Shown here: piece after piece, positions 5,956 to 13,283 of the stretch
Layout: the number at the start of each line of letters is the position of its first letter
Numbering within the stretch: position 1 is the first letter of the stretch
Assembly (NCBI GenBank): GCA_964563535.1
Contig: CAZLXP010000036.1
Coordinates: 1 to 22,661, forward strand
Origin: WVWN01 sp964563535
GTDB taxonomy: Bacteria; RBG-13-66-14; B26-G2; WVWN01
DNA length: 22,661 nt
Direction: 5' to 3'
Position numbers and translations under genes: made by a program
The notes under the pieces: generated by a model
The model's database searches: none
Seen by the model: only the letters and a program-made list of their open reading frames with translations
Told to the model about the DNA's origin: nothing

Positions 5956-6462
5956 ATGGAACGGGTTGTACTTTCGATAACCGCAGCGGCCGTCGTTTTC
6001 GCCGGCGCCGCGGCCGCGGCAACGGTAATTTTGAACGAAGATTTCGAAGCCCCCGACCCCGGCAGTCGATGGGTATTCTGGCCGTTTGGGGTATGGCACT
6101 TACGTTCGGCCCCGGGGCGAGGATACTACGTGAGCTTCACCGGTTCCTCCGGCGGCGGCACGGAGTCGCGTAAAAGCGTGGTGGTAAAGAAGGGCGAAAC
6201 GTATAAGGTCGGCCTGGATTACCACTTCGGCGGCGATGAGGTAGAAGTAACCTGGGGCGATAAAGGAAAAGTCATCCCGCGCGCCGGCGACTGGAAGAGG
6301 GAGGAGTTCGTTTTGATTATGGGGGCGGACAGAATCGCGAACCTGCGTATAACGATTGGAGAGCACACCTACCTGTTCGATTTTGACAACGTCCTCGTCG
6401 TAAGATGCGAGGCCCCCGTCTCCCCCGCCTCCCTCGGCCGCGTGAAGGCGTTGTTCCGGTAA
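5956..6462 (+). CDS. Secreted jelly-roll-like protein with C-terminal VKALFR tag
   Basis: The 168-residue product has a signal peptide (MERVVLSITAAAVVFAGAAAAA), then VILNEDFEAPDPGSRWVFWP. It is followed by beta-strand-rich sequence (ESRKSVVVKKGETYKVGLDY, LRITIGEHTYLFDFDNVLVV) typical of carbohydrate-binding or MAM-like jelly rolls, where strand pairs end in 'FDNV'. The extreme C-terminus, SPASLGRVKALFR, matches the end of the protein at 19070-19825 and the relic at 5921. I infer a sorting or anchoring tag. GGAGG seven bases upstream supports the ATG. Its ligand is unknown. The lipoprotein at 13284 has a similar opening (LYENFEGGQFPPPGW). Confidence 0.7.
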   Translation: MERVVLSITAAAVVFAGAAAAATVILNEDFEAPDPGSRWVFWPFGVWHLRSAPGRGYYVSFTGSSGGGTESRKSVVVKKGETYKVGLDYHFGGDEVEVTWGDKGKVIPRAGDWKREEFVLIMGADRIANLRITIGEHTYLFDFDNVLVVRCEAPVSPASLGRVKALFR

Positions 6463-6482
6463 GGGCGACTGGCAAGTCGCCC
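6463..6482. repeat. Perfect hairpin directly after the tagged gene
   Basis: The stem GGGCGACT/AGTCGCCC with loop GGCA starts on the base after the stop codon. No T-run follows on either side, so it may be an attenuating or RNA-stabilising hairpin, or an interspersed palindrome, rather than a classical terminator. Confidence 0.5.
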
Positions 6483-6577
6483 AAATACGCGCGCGGGCCG
6501 ACCTTAAGCTCGGGCCGCGCCCGGGGGTTATTTAGAGTGGGGACATACGGCCGGTCGCGCCCGAGGAGGACCGAGAA

Positions 6578-7252
6578 ATGCGTACGCGTGCAGTTGCGAG
6601 GATTTTAACGGCGGCCTTCGCGTTGGCCGCCACGACGTGCGTCATTGAACCGCCGCCCGAATCGCCCCGCAATTTCTGCAGACACCTGCCCACGGTCGTC
6701 GGTAATAAATGGGAATATAACGTGACGGTAGACAGCAAGTTCAGCCCCCGCCGAGAGTACAAATTGACCTTCGAGATAACGGAGGCCAAAACCGGAGACC
6801 TCGACGTTCCGCGCGCCTACGTCATAACGGTCACGCCGGAGAGCGGCCTGCCGGAACAGCTCACCGTCGCCGCCGCCGACGATAAATGCTACGTCGAACG
6901 CGCCGGGTGGGCCTACCTGCTCGAGGACGATATGAAAGTCGGCGTGCGGTCGCAGACCGGTTTAATCGTCGACCGACCCCTCGAGTATCGCCGCGACGTC
7001 GAGATTAAGGCGCCGACCCGGCCCCCCCAACCCGCCATATTCAAATGCCGAGAGCTTTTCTACGACAACGGCCAGGAATTCAAACCCGAGACCTGGCGCG
7101 AGCTCTACGCCGACGGCGTGGGCCTGGTTTACTACGAAAATAAATTCAAGCAATACCGCGTCGACCCGTTTGAGCTCGTCGACTGGCGGGTGGTGACGTA
7201 CGAACTCACGAGTTACGACGTTCAGAAGGATAAATGGAAGACGCCATTTTAA
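6578..7252 (+). CDS. Exported protein of unknown function, possible lipoprotein
   Basis: The 224-residue product starts MRTRAVARILTAAFALAATT with cysteine at position 21. The export signal is clear, but the lipobox (AATTC) is not canonical because threonine precedes the cysteine. The mature part begins FCRHLPTVVGNKWEYNVTVD, a start shared by many bacterial surface proteins with a 'P...G..W.Y' opening and a beta-sandwich body (YKLTFEITEAKTGDLDVPRA, DGVGLVYYENKFKQYRV, TYELTSYDV). GAGGAGG eight bases upstream gives the start. It has no VKALFR tag. Function unknown. Confidence 0.65.
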   Translation: MRTRAVARILTAAFALAATTCVIEPPPESPRNFCRHLPTVVGNKWEYNVTVDSKFSPRREYKLTFEITEAKTGDLDVPRAYVITVTPESGLPEQLTVAAADDKCYVERAGWAYLLEDDMKVGVRSQTGLIVDRPLEYRRDVEIKAPTRPPQPAIFKCRELFYDNGQEFKPETWRELYADGVGLVYYENKFKQYRVDPFELVDWRVVTYELTSYDVQKDKWKTPF

Positions 7253-7286
7253 GGGGCGACCGCCCGCAGCACTCATAATATTATAT

Positions 7287-7308
7287 AAGGGCCTTAGGGC
7301 CCTTTTTT
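7287..7308 (+). terminator. Rho-independent terminator after the 6578 gene
   Basis: The stem AAGGGCC/GGCCCTT with a four-base loop is followed by TTTTAT. Confidence 0.8.
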
Positions 7309-7336
7309 ATTAATGGGCCCCTAAGGGCTATTTTGA

Positions 7337-7477
7337 TTGACAAATAATTACTTATAAAAAATAATACGGCCTTAAATAGCGGTTTTTATTACCAAATAAG
7401 AATTTATGCATATAATACGCGCTAACGGCCTCCAATCGTCACGCCGATTTGCATTTACCGCCATAATCCGCTATAGT
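7337..7477 (+). promoter_or_regulatory. AT-rich control region with two candidate promoters
   Basis: Between 7309 and 7524 the DNA is markedly AT-rich and contains no gene. The best promoter is TTGCAT (7449-7454), 17 bases, TATAGT (7472-7477), 48 bases before the NHL gene start. A second candidate is TTGACA (7337-7342), 17 bases, AATAAT (7360-7365). Confidence 0.55.
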
Positions 7478-7524
7478 TATAAATACGCGGGCATGCGAAC
7501 GCCGCGCTATAACAGGAGGCCGAG

Positions 7525-8448
7525 GTGAAAGACAATACAGTTATCATCTTATTGTCCTTATTGGCGTTGGCAGGGGCGGCGGCGGCACAACATTATTACT
7601 GCGACGGGAAGTGGGGCTCGCTCGGGGGCGCGGAGGGCACGTTTCGCGACCCTTCCGGCGTCGCGGTAGCGGCCAGCGGCGACGTCTACGTAGCGGACCG
7701 CTTCAATAACCGCATCCAACGCTTCGCCCCCGGCGGCGAGTTCTGCAGCAGCTGGGGGTCGGCAGGGGAAGGCGACGGCCAGTTCAACAGCCCGCGCGCG
7801 GTCGCGGCCGCCCCGGACGGCGACGTCTACGTCGCCGACGTCTTCAACCACCGCATCCAACGCTTTACGGCCGCCGGCTCATTCGTGCGCGCCTGGGGCG
7901 CGGAGGGCCCCCGGGAAGGAGAGCTTGGCTGCCCCCGCGGCGTCGCCGTGGGCCCGGACGGCAACGTCTACGTCGCCGATACCGACAACAACCGCATCCA
8001 ATATTTCTCGCCCAAGGGCAAATTTCGCGGCGCCTGGGGTAAATCAGGCGACGGCCGCGGCGAGTTTGCCGGCCCCTGGGCCGTGGCGGCGGCCCCCGAC
8101 GGGACCGTATACGTCGCCGACACCGACAACAACCGCATCCAATACTTCTCCGCCGAGGGCAAGTTCCGCGGCAAGTGGGGCGAGGAGGGCTCCGGCGACG
8201 GCAAGTTCCGCCAGCCTATGGGCGTGGCCGTCGCCGCCGACGGGACCGTCTTCGTCGCCGACACCAACAACGACCGCATCCAATACTTTACGCCGGAGGG
8301 CAAGTTCCTCGGCACGTGGGGTACGTACGGCTTAGGCGAGGGCGAGTTCAACAACCCGGCCGCGGTGGCGGTCGCGCCGGGCGGGACCGTCTACGTCGTG
8401 GAGTGCAACGGCGCCCGCGTCCAACGCTTCGTCGCCCGCGCGCACTAA
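7525..8448 (+). CDS. Secreted six-bladed NHL-repeat beta-propeller protein
   Basis: The 307-residue product has a signal peptide (MKDNTVIILLSLLALAGAAAA) and then six NHL blades of about 47 residues. Each carries PxxVAVxxxGxVYVADxxNxRIQ(R/Y)F followed by GxFxxxWG and a GEG(E/Q)F loop. The six units fill the whole mature protein, so it is a single closed propeller with no other domain, probably a periplasmic or surface binding scaffold. AGGAGG five bases upstream of GTG 7525 gives the start. Blades 3-5 are almost identical at the DNA level (for example YVADTDNNRIQYFS twice), which indicates recent internal duplication or gene conversion. It has no C-terminal VKALFR tag. Confidence 0.9.
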   Translation: MKDNTVIILLSLLALAGAAAAQHYYCDGKWGSLGGAEGTFRDPSGVAVAASGDVYVADRFNNRIQRFAPGGEFCSSWGSAGEGDGQFNSPRAVAAAPDGDVYVADVFNHRIQRFTAAGSFVRAWGAEGPREGELGCPRGVAVGPDGNVYVADTDNNRIQYFSPKGKFRGAWGKSGDGRGEFAGPWAVAAAPDGTVYVADTDNNRIQYFSAEGKFRGKWGEEGSGDGKFRQPMGVAVAADGTVFVADTNNDRIQYFTPEGKFLGTWGTYGLGEGEFNNPAAVAVAPGGTVYVVECNGARVQRFVARAH

Positions 8449-8471
8449 GCCTGGAGCATAACGAATGCAAA

Positions 8472-8500
8472 AAGGCGGCCTTTAGAGCCGCCTTCTTGTT
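8472..8500 (+). terminator. Rho-independent terminator after the NHL gene
   Basis: The stem AAGGCGGC/GCCGCCTT with a seven-base loop is followed by CTTGTT. Confidence 0.75.
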
Positions 8501-8546
8501 ATCCAAACTTCCTCCCCTACGCCCGTTGTGGTATAATTCTCCCGAG

Positions 8547-8620
8547 GCGCCCGTAGCTCAGCCGGACAGAGCAGCGGCCTTCTAAGCCGCCGGCCGCAGG
8601 TTCGAATCCTGCCGGGCGCG
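8547..8620 (+). tRNA. tRNA-Arg (anticodon TCT)
   Basis: A full 74-base cloverleaf can be folded: acceptor GCGCCCG/CGGGCGC, D arm GCTC/GAGC, anticodon stem GCGGC/GCCGC with loop CTTCTAA, and T arm GCAGG/CCTGC with TTCGAAT. The 3' CCA is not encoded. TATAAT at 8532-8537 is a likely -10 element; no convincing -35 is seen. Confidence 0.95.
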
Positions 8621-8656
8621 AAGCGGGGGCCCTGCGACGACGTAACTTCGACGAAC

Positions 8657-9397
8657 GTGGACCAAGAGACGGCTAAGGCCAACGAAGGGCATTCCTGCGC
8701 CCTCGACGAGCCCCGCTTTCAGGCGGTGGTGCGGCGCCTTACCCGGGCCGCGCGCCACGACAAGCGCCGCATGGCCCGCGTCCTCGCGGGGATGCTGCCG
8801 GCGTTCGCCCGCGCCCGGCTGGCCGGCGAGCGGACGCCGATGGACCGGTTCTACGCCCAGCTCGCCGACGCTCCCCTGCCCCTCGGCGCCGAGCAGGCCG
8901 CGTTCGCCTATCTCGTCGCCCGGGCCGTCGGCGCCCGGCGGGTCGTCGAGTTCGGGACCTCATTCGGCCTCTCCACCGCCTACCTCGCCGCCGCGGTCAA
9001 GGACAACGGCGGCGGCGCCGTCGTCGGCTCCGGGCTTATGGCCGAGAAGGCGGCGCGCGCCCGCGCCAACCTCGACGAGGCCGGCCTGGGCGCCTACGTC
9101 GACGTCCGCGTCGGCGACGCCCGGGCGACGCTGGCCGACCCCGGCGGGCCGGTGGACCTGGTCCTGTTGGACGGCGCCAAGGACCTCTACGTCGCGGTCC
9201 TCAAGGTCCTCACGCCCCACCTGCGGCCCGGCGCGGTAGTCCTCGCCGACAACGTCACGACGCCGCTCGTGCGGTGGGCGGTGGCGGAATACGTCGCGTA
9301 CGTGCGGGCCCCCGGCCACGGCTTCCGCTCCGTCACGCTGCCCTTCAAACACGGCCTCGAGTACTCGGTCTACATCCCCGCCGCCGCGGCCGTTTGA
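8657..9397 (+). CDS. SAM-dependent O-methyltransferase-like protein
   Basis: The 246-residue product has a class I methyltransferase core. Motif I is VVEFGTSFGLSTAYLA (residues 96-111), an acidic segment VDVRVGDAR follows, and motif IV is VDLVLLDGAKDLYVAVL (167-182). LRPGAVVLADN (190-199) completes the pattern of the catechol/caffeoyl-CoA O-methyltransferase superfamily (methyltransferase family 3). The acceptor is unknown. The N-terminal 80 residues are helical and arginine-rich. GTG 8657 has no ribosome site, so the true start could be downstream, for example ATG 8771. It is placed between tRNA genes on the same strand and may be read from the tRNA-Arg promoter. Confidence 0.8.
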   Translation: MDQETAKANEGHSCALDEPRFQAVVRRLTRAARHDKRRMARVLAGMLPAFARARLAGERTPMDRFYAQLADAPLPLGAEQAAFAYLVARAVGARRVVEFGTSFGLSTAYLAAAVKDNGGGAVVGSGLMAEKAARARANLDEAGLGAYVDVRVGDARATLADPGGPVDLVLLDGAKDLYVAVLKVLTPHLRPGAVVLADNVTTPLVRWAVAEYVAYVRAPGHGFRSVTLPFKHGLEYSVYIPAAAAV

Positions 9398-9399
9398 AC

Positions 9400-9428
9400 T
9401 TTACATCCCCCCGCTCCCGCGCTATAAT
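9400..9428 (+). promoter_or_regulatory. Promoter for the tRNA-His/tRNA-Arg pair
   Basis: TTTACA (9400-9405), a 17-base spacer and TATAAT (9423-9428) lie 16 bases before the tRNA-His gene. Confidence 0.75.
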
Positions 9429-9444
9429 AATTATGCGTCCGACG

Positions 9445-9518
9445 GTGGGCGTAGCTCAGCTGGTGAGAGCGCCAGACTGTGGATCTGGAGGTTGGGGGTT
9501 CGAGTCCCCTCGCCCACC
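9445..9518 (+). tRNA. tRNA-His (anticodon GTG)
   Basis: The 74-base cloverleaf has acceptor GTGGGCG/CGCCCAC, anticodon stem CCAGA/TCTGG with loop CTGTGGA, and T arm GGGGG/CCCCT with TTCGAGT. Base 9444 is G and base 9518 is C, giving the extra G-1:C73 pair diagnostic of tRNA-His. Confidence 0.95.
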
Positions 9519-9529
9519 CATCGATTGAT

Positions 9530-9603
9530 GCGCCGGTAGCTCAGCTGGATAGAGCGACGGCCTCCGGAGCCGTAGGCCGCAGGTTCGAATCCTGTCCGGC
9601 GCG
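9530..9603 (+). tRNA. tRNA-Arg (anticodon CCG), integration target
   Basis: The 74-base cloverleaf has acceptor GCGCCGG/CCGGCGC, anticodon stem ACGGC/GCCGT with loop CTCCGGA, and T arm GCAGG/CCTGT with TTCGAAT. It lies eleven bases after tRNA-His and shares its promoter. Its last 12 bases plus four downstream are repeated exactly at 10120-10135. Confidence 0.95.
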
Positions 9604-9607
9604 AATA
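9592..9607 (+). repeat. attL-like direct repeat at the tRNA-Arg 3' end
   Basis: The 16-base sequence CTGTCCGGCGCGAATA covers the tRNA 3' end and recurs at 10120-10135. The segment between the copies contains only the toxin-antitoxin pair. Confidence 0.7.
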
Positions 9608-9650
9608 AGTAAAGCGCGCGGAAGTCCCCCGGCGCCGCAGGAGGCGGCAA

Positions 9651-9860
9651 ATGAAACGGAAGCCCAAAAAGGATACGCCGGCGGTCGTGATGCGCGAAGG
9701 CAAACTGGCCGCCGTAATACTGGATATCGACGAATACCGCGAACTTCTGGAGCGCCTGGAGGACGCCGAGGACTTAGCGGAGTTGGAGACGTTGAAACGG
9801 CGCGCGCTTAAATTTAAAACGCTCGACGAAGTTTTGAAGGAGCTCGACGGGGGTGTATGA
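9651..9860 (+). CDS. Phd/YefM-like antitoxin
   Basis: The 69-residue product starts MKRKPKKDTPAVVMREGKLA, and AAVILDIDEYRELLERLEDAEDLAELE follows. The stretch 'VILDIDEYRELLERLED' is the usual Phd/YefM antitoxin signature, in which the N-terminal part binds operator DNA and the C-terminal helices neutralise the toxin. It is shorter than typical (about 80-90 residues). AGGAGG six bases upstream supports the ATG. It overlaps the toxin start by eight bases. No dedicated promoter or terminator is visible between tRNA-Arg and this gene, so tRNA readthrough may drive it. Confidence 0.85.
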   Translation: MKRKPKKDTPAVVMREGKLAAVILDIDEYRELLERLEDAEDLAELETLKRRALKFKTLDEVLKELDGGV

Positions 9861-10107
9861 AGTCCTTGTCGAAACTGCGGCGTATAAGGACCTCCGGAAA
9901 GCCCCGCCGGCGGAACGGAAGCGGCTAGTCGATAAATTGCGGTCTTTAGGCCACAACCCTCGGCCCCCTGGGTGTCTTAAACTTTCCGGCGCCGATAGCT
10001 ATTGGCGGGTTCGGGCGGGCGATTACCGTATATTATATTTCGTCGATGACCCGGGGAAAACTATACGCGTAACGAGGGTCAAGCGGCGCCGCGAGGCCTA
10101 TCGCTAG
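9853..10107 (+). CDS. RelE/ParE family toxin
   Basis: The 84-residue product starts from GTG (VYEVLVETAAYKDLRKAPPA). Then come NPRPPGCLKLSGADSYWRVR, AGDYRILYFVDDPGKTIRVT and a C-terminal RVKRRREAYR. The RVRAGDYRILYxVDD...RxxxR-YR pattern is that of RelE-type ribosome-dependent mRNA interferases. The basic and aromatic C-terminal residues needed for activity appear present, so the toxin looks intact. Normal length for the family. Confidence 0.9.
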   Translation: MYEVLVETAAYKDLRKAPPAERKRLVDKLRSLGHNPRPPGCLKLSGADSYWRVRAGDYRILYFVDDPGKTIRVTRVKRRREAYR

Positions 10108-10119
10108 CGGCTTAGTGTA

Positions 10120-10135
10120 CTGTCCGGCGCGAATA
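10120..10135 (+). repeat. attR-like direct repeat
   Basis: An exact 16-base copy of 9592-9607 lies 13 bases after the toxin stop. The distance between the copies is 528 bases. Confidence 0.7.
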
Positions 10136-10167
10136 TCTTAGGCCGACGTTTCCACGGGAGGAAGACG

Positions 10168-10332
10168 TTGCGGCTTTTCGATACGTTACTCACAACTCTT
10201 CTGCTCGCGACGGCCGCGGCCGCCGGGGCGGGTGGGGTTAAGTTGTGGGGGAGCGTTGACGCGCGCGTCGGCGGCGGTTACGGCCTCGAGGGCGCGACGG
10301 CATTCATCGGGGTGAATATAGCTATTAAATAA
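10168..10332 (+). CDS. Short secreted protein or deletion remnant of an outer-membrane protein
   Basis: TTG 10168 follows GGAGG by six bases and opens MRLFDTLLTTLLLATAAAAG, a signal peptide. Only about 34 more residues follow (AGGVKLWGSVDARVGGGYGL, then EGATAFIGVNIAIK). The alternating GYGLEGATAFIGVNIAIK end looks like the last strands of a small beta barrel. It may be a genuine 54-residue protein, or the two ends of a larger gene after a deletion, as at 5859. Confidence 0.45.
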   Translation: MRLFDTLLTTLLLATAAAAGAGGVKLWGSVDARVGGGYGLEGATAFIGVNIAIK

Positions 10333-10372
10333 AGCAAAGGAACAACGTCGTTCATTCGGACCGGGTTCAAAC

Positions 10373-10378
10373 TATAGT
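10373..10378 (+). promoter_or_regulatory. Candidate -10 element of the DUF4209 operon
   Basis: TATAGT lies 15 bases before ATG 10394, with a weak TTCATT about 16 bases upstream. If used, the untranslated leader is under ten bases. Confidence 0.35.
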
Positions 10379-10393
10379 ATTCTTAAGGGCGGT

Positions 10394-12232
10394 ATGGTAA
10401 TCTTAATCGAGGTGAAAAACACGGTGCGCGAGGACGACGAAGTTTATCGTAGTATAGATAATAACGAGATTACCGATAAGGATCCGCTATCCGAATTGCT
10501 TCGGAAGGGGTTACAGTATTATAAAGAAACTAACGAAAACGAACTAGCGGAAAAATGCAGTTGGGATTTAATGTTGATAGACTTAGTTATAGACGAAGAG
10601 AAGAAACATAGTTCTTTTAAGGGCAAACCGTTCTCTCCGCAGTGGGTAGGTGCGAACGGTTATATTTATCCCGACCCCGATGGGATTCCCGAAGAAGCCC
10701 TCGGTTATTATGACCAACGATTAAAAGAGACAAAGAATATTTTATTACTGGCTTTATATAATGATTATTTATGGTACCGGCGTGGCGACCATTATAAGGC
10801 ACGGGCAGCAATCGAATATTACCTAGAAATAGGTAAAGCTTTACAGGCAAAGGGTGAGTACCTCGATAGTTTCGAATACCTATTCAAACCGATAAGTATA
10901 TCGCGGTCTTTGCGTGATGATCCGCTTTTCAGAATATGCATAGATAACCTATTCACGACGCTGACCGACGTATCTAACCGCCGGGATTTTAGATGGGTTA
11001 TCGAACCGGCAGAAAAAGTTTTGGATTATTATAACCGTTTAGAACCAAGCCAAAAGGAATCTCTTATCCGCATACTCGAATCAGCCGCCGACGGTTATAA
11101 GACCGATAATCCTGATAATCTACACATATATAGGTCCATACAAAATTTAGTTGAAACCGGATATCGAAAATTACAGAACGCCGATAAAGCCAAAGCGACC
11201 GGGCGGTTAATAGCGAAGTCGTTTGAAGAAGAAGCGTTCGCTAAGACTAACGGTTATAAAGAACACGCGTTCGTAGGAAGCGTGTTCTTAACCAATGCTA
11301 TAAAAAAATATCAACAGTGCGGCGGACCGAAGGAGAAGGTAGATGAATTACTAAAAACCATTAAGGATTTAAATAACGTCGCCGCGGGCGAAATGAAAAA
11401 GACCCGCTTCGATACCGGGATTTCCGTGGAAGATATCGAGAAAATGGTTGAACCGCATCGGCGTGCGCCGTTGGCTGCAAATATAGAATTCCTAATATAC
11501 GAACCGAGAATACTACCTAGTTGGCAGGAAGAATTAGATAAGGCGAAAAAAACTTCAGAGAGATATATAGGTTGGCGGTTATTCCCCCAAATAATATATG
11601 ACGCCGAAGGAAACGAGGTTGCGAGGGCTTATTCGGATGAGGAGAAAATCGAGTACAACGCGGTCCGTTTAGGAGTGCTGTTACATTACCAACTGAATTA
11701 TTTATTCCTAAAAAAGCTCCTGGATTTATTAATAGAGCAAGGATTAACGCAAAACCATTTGATTGCAGAAATCGCTAAAGCCCCCATCATCAAAGCCGAA
11801 AGGCTCCCTTTAATTTCCTTCGCTTTGGAGAGGTATTTTTCGGGAGACGACATAAGCTTTATACATATCGCCGTTTTTCAAATCGAAGGTATTCTAAGAG
11901 ACGTACTTAAAATACTGGGTTTACCCACGTCTAAAATAGTCCGGGAACGCGGATTTCAAGAAAGGACGTTAAACGATATTTTAGAAGAACCTGCCATATG
12001 CGAAGCGTTAGGCCGTCGCGTATACCCTTTGGTCAGGTTCGTTCTCGCCGACCAGCGAGGATACAACATAAGAAACTACGTAGCGCACGGGTTATTCCCT
12101 TTCGACGCTTTTAACGATTATATTTCTATATTGCTATTATTGATAATTTTAAGGTTTTGCGGTTACGAATTAAAAGGCGAGGCCAACGGGGCAGTCGAAG
12201 ACGTACGGAAATATTACGAAGAAGAGGACTAG
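10394..12232 (+). CDS. DUF4209 protein with HEPN-like RNxxAHG motif, candidate defence effector
   Basis: The 612-residue product is largely helical. Residues about 1-130 form an acidic domain (DPLSELLRKGLQYYKETNEN; LLLALYNDYLWYRR). Residues 130-350 look like TPR-type helical pairs (HYKARAAIEYYLEIGKALQA; AEKVLDYYNRLEPSQKESLI). The C-terminal 140 residues carry the DUF4209 domain ending in RNYVAHG at 560-566. Arginine 560 and histidine 565 give the R-x4-H spacing of HEPN ribonucleases, so RNase activity is plausible but not proven. No signal peptide. Its codons are far more AT-rich than the surrounding genes, pointing to acquisition. The partner gene starts on the base after its TAG. Confidence is high for DUF4209, lower for a defence role. 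Confidence 0.75.
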   Translation: MVILIEVKNTVREDDEVYRSIDNNEITDKDPLSELLRKGLQYYKETNENELAEKCSWDLMLIDLVIDEEKKHSSFKGKPFSPQWVGANGYIYPDPDGIPEEALGYYDQRLKETKNILLLALYNDYLWYRRGDHYKARAAIEYYLEIGKALQAKGEYLDSFEYLFKPISISRSLRDDPLFRICIDNLFTTLTDVSNRRDFRWVIEPAEKVLDYYNRLEPSQKESLIRILESAADGYKTDNPDNLHIYRSIQNLVETGYRKLQNADKAKATGRLIAKSFEEEAFAKTNGYKEHAFVGSVFLTNAIKKYQQCGGPKEKVDELLKTIKDLNNVAAGEMKKTRFDTGISVEDIEKMVEPHRRAPLAANIEFLIYEPRILPSWQEELDKAKKTSERYIGWRLFPQIIYDAEGNEVARAYSDEEKIEYNAVRLGVLLHYQLNYLFLKKLLDLLIEQGLTQNHLIAEIAKAPIIKAERLPLISFALERYFSGDDISFIHIAVFQIEGILRDVLKILGLPTSKIVRERGFQERTLNDILEEPAICEALGRRVYPLVRFVLADQRGYNIRNYVAHGLFPFDAFNDYISILLLLIILRFCGYELKGEANGAVEDVRKYYEEED

Positions 12233-12844
12233 GTGAACTTCTACGCCAGCGGAGGTTTCACCTCATTAAAGCTGGGGGACGTAGTACGCGATTTTTTCAC
12301 CGTCTACCCGGAATTAAAAGGCAAACCGAGCGGCGTGTCTGACCTTAACTATAAAATTATCGTAACTTCTCAATATCATGTTGTTCTCTCTCCTACGTGC
12401 TCTATCCGAGAACACCTTATCCTTCTGTCCCCACTGATTCGAATCACCGATCAATTCGTATCGAACCCTTATCTAGTGGATGACTTCACGCGTATTAATC
12501 GGCGAGTTCCCGCGGATAAATCTCTACCACCTAAAAAGTGGGCTGGATTAAAACCGGAAGAAAGGGCCGCACGAGAAGCCCAAGGCGACATTTATATTTT
12601 CTACGATTATTTTATTTTCGAAGGCCACGATCTATTCGACGAATATTCTATTTCAAGAGGAGGAACGACCGTTACGACTCGTTTTCATATGGTTGATTTT
12701 AGGAAAGCCTGCGCCGTATGTTGCCGTACGATTACCGCGCCCGAGCGGTCGCCAGTAGACGCCAAGTTACTTGAATTATCCGAAGAAGCTGGGGACGAAT
12801 TACGTGCGAAGTTAGCTTTTTACTTCGGTGAATCCAGCGGGTGA
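12233..12844 (+). CDS. Unknown partner protein of the DUF4209 gene
   Basis: The 203-residue product starts at GTG immediately after the preceding stop, with GAAGAGG as ribosome site, so the two genes are translationally linked. The sequence MNFYASGGFTSLKLGDVVRD, then LNYKIIVTSQYHVVLSPTCS and EHLILLSPLIRI, loosely resembles small proteins with a 'GDVV...VVxSQSCDL...LLxPL' pattern that I recall beside putative defence genes. Cysteines also occur later (ACAVCC). No catalytic motif is recognised. AT-rich like the upstream gene and followed by a terminator, so 10394-12844 is a two-gene transcription unit. It could be a sensor or an inhibitor of the HEPN-like protein; this is inference. Confidence 0.6.
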   Translation: MNFYASGGFTSLKLGDVVRDFFTVYPELKGKPSGVSDLNYKIIVTSQYHVVLSPTCSIREHLILLSPLIRITDQFVSNPYLVDDFTRINRRVPADKSLPPKKWAGLKPEERAAREAQGDIYIFYDYFIFEGHDLFDEYSISRGGTTVTTRFHMVDFRKACAVCCRTITAPERSPVDAKLLELSEEAGDELRAKLAFYFGESSG

Positions 12845-12858
12845 TTCAGTATACTACT

Positions 12859-12882
12859 GTGCCCTCTTCGGGTGCCTTTTTT
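12859..12882 (+). terminator. Terminator of the DUF4209 operon
   Basis: A short hairpin GTGCCC/GGGTGC (with wobble pairs, loop TCTTC) is followed by C and six T residues. Confidence 0.6.
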
Positions 12883-12907
12883 GTGTTAATTTTGTGTCGC
12901 ACCCACC

Positions 12908-13222
12908 GTGAATAGTGCCGAATTACCGGTAATAGCCGGGAACGTCCAAGGTGGCCTAACCCGTAGAGAATACAAGCAGATAGGCGGTTTTCGTTGGCCC
13001 CGTTGGGTTTCTCGAAAACCGCCTATTTACGATTACGAATCAACCCAAACGATAACGTATTTATACGCGTCGTCCCTCAGTAATAAATTCCGGTATTTCA
13101 CCGCCTTATACGTAGTTAAAACCCCGAAACCGGATCCAAACGCGACGCATAAGAATTTAAAATTGATGACCCTTGGCGACGAATGTCGCCACGGCTTCGA
13201 GTGGCGGTTCGGGGAAAAGTAA
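12908..13222 (+). CDS. Hypothetical small protein in the AT-rich island
   Basis: The 104-residue frame starts at GTG with no ribosome site (MNSAELPVIAGNVQGGLTRR). It contains a basic aromatic section (GGFRWPRWVSRKPPIYDYES) and beta-like SLSNKFRYFTALYVVKTPKP. Codon use matches the adjacent AT-rich genes, the main support for it being real. It lies after the operon's terminator. I do not recognise the family. Confidence 0.45.
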   Translation: MNSAELPVIAGNVQGGLTRREYKQIGGFRWPRWVSRKPPIYDYESTQTITYLYASSLSNKFRYFTALYVVKTPKPDPNATHKNLKLMTLGDECRHGFEWRFGEK

Positions 13223-13283
13223 CGAGACGACTGACGGAACGATATCGGTCCCGCGACTACTAATAGGCGGTAAGTCGAATCTC

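Noticed and set aside
7620..8440. Tandem DNA repeats as a non-coding satellite
   Set aside because: They are the blades of the NHL propeller and stay in one open reading frame.
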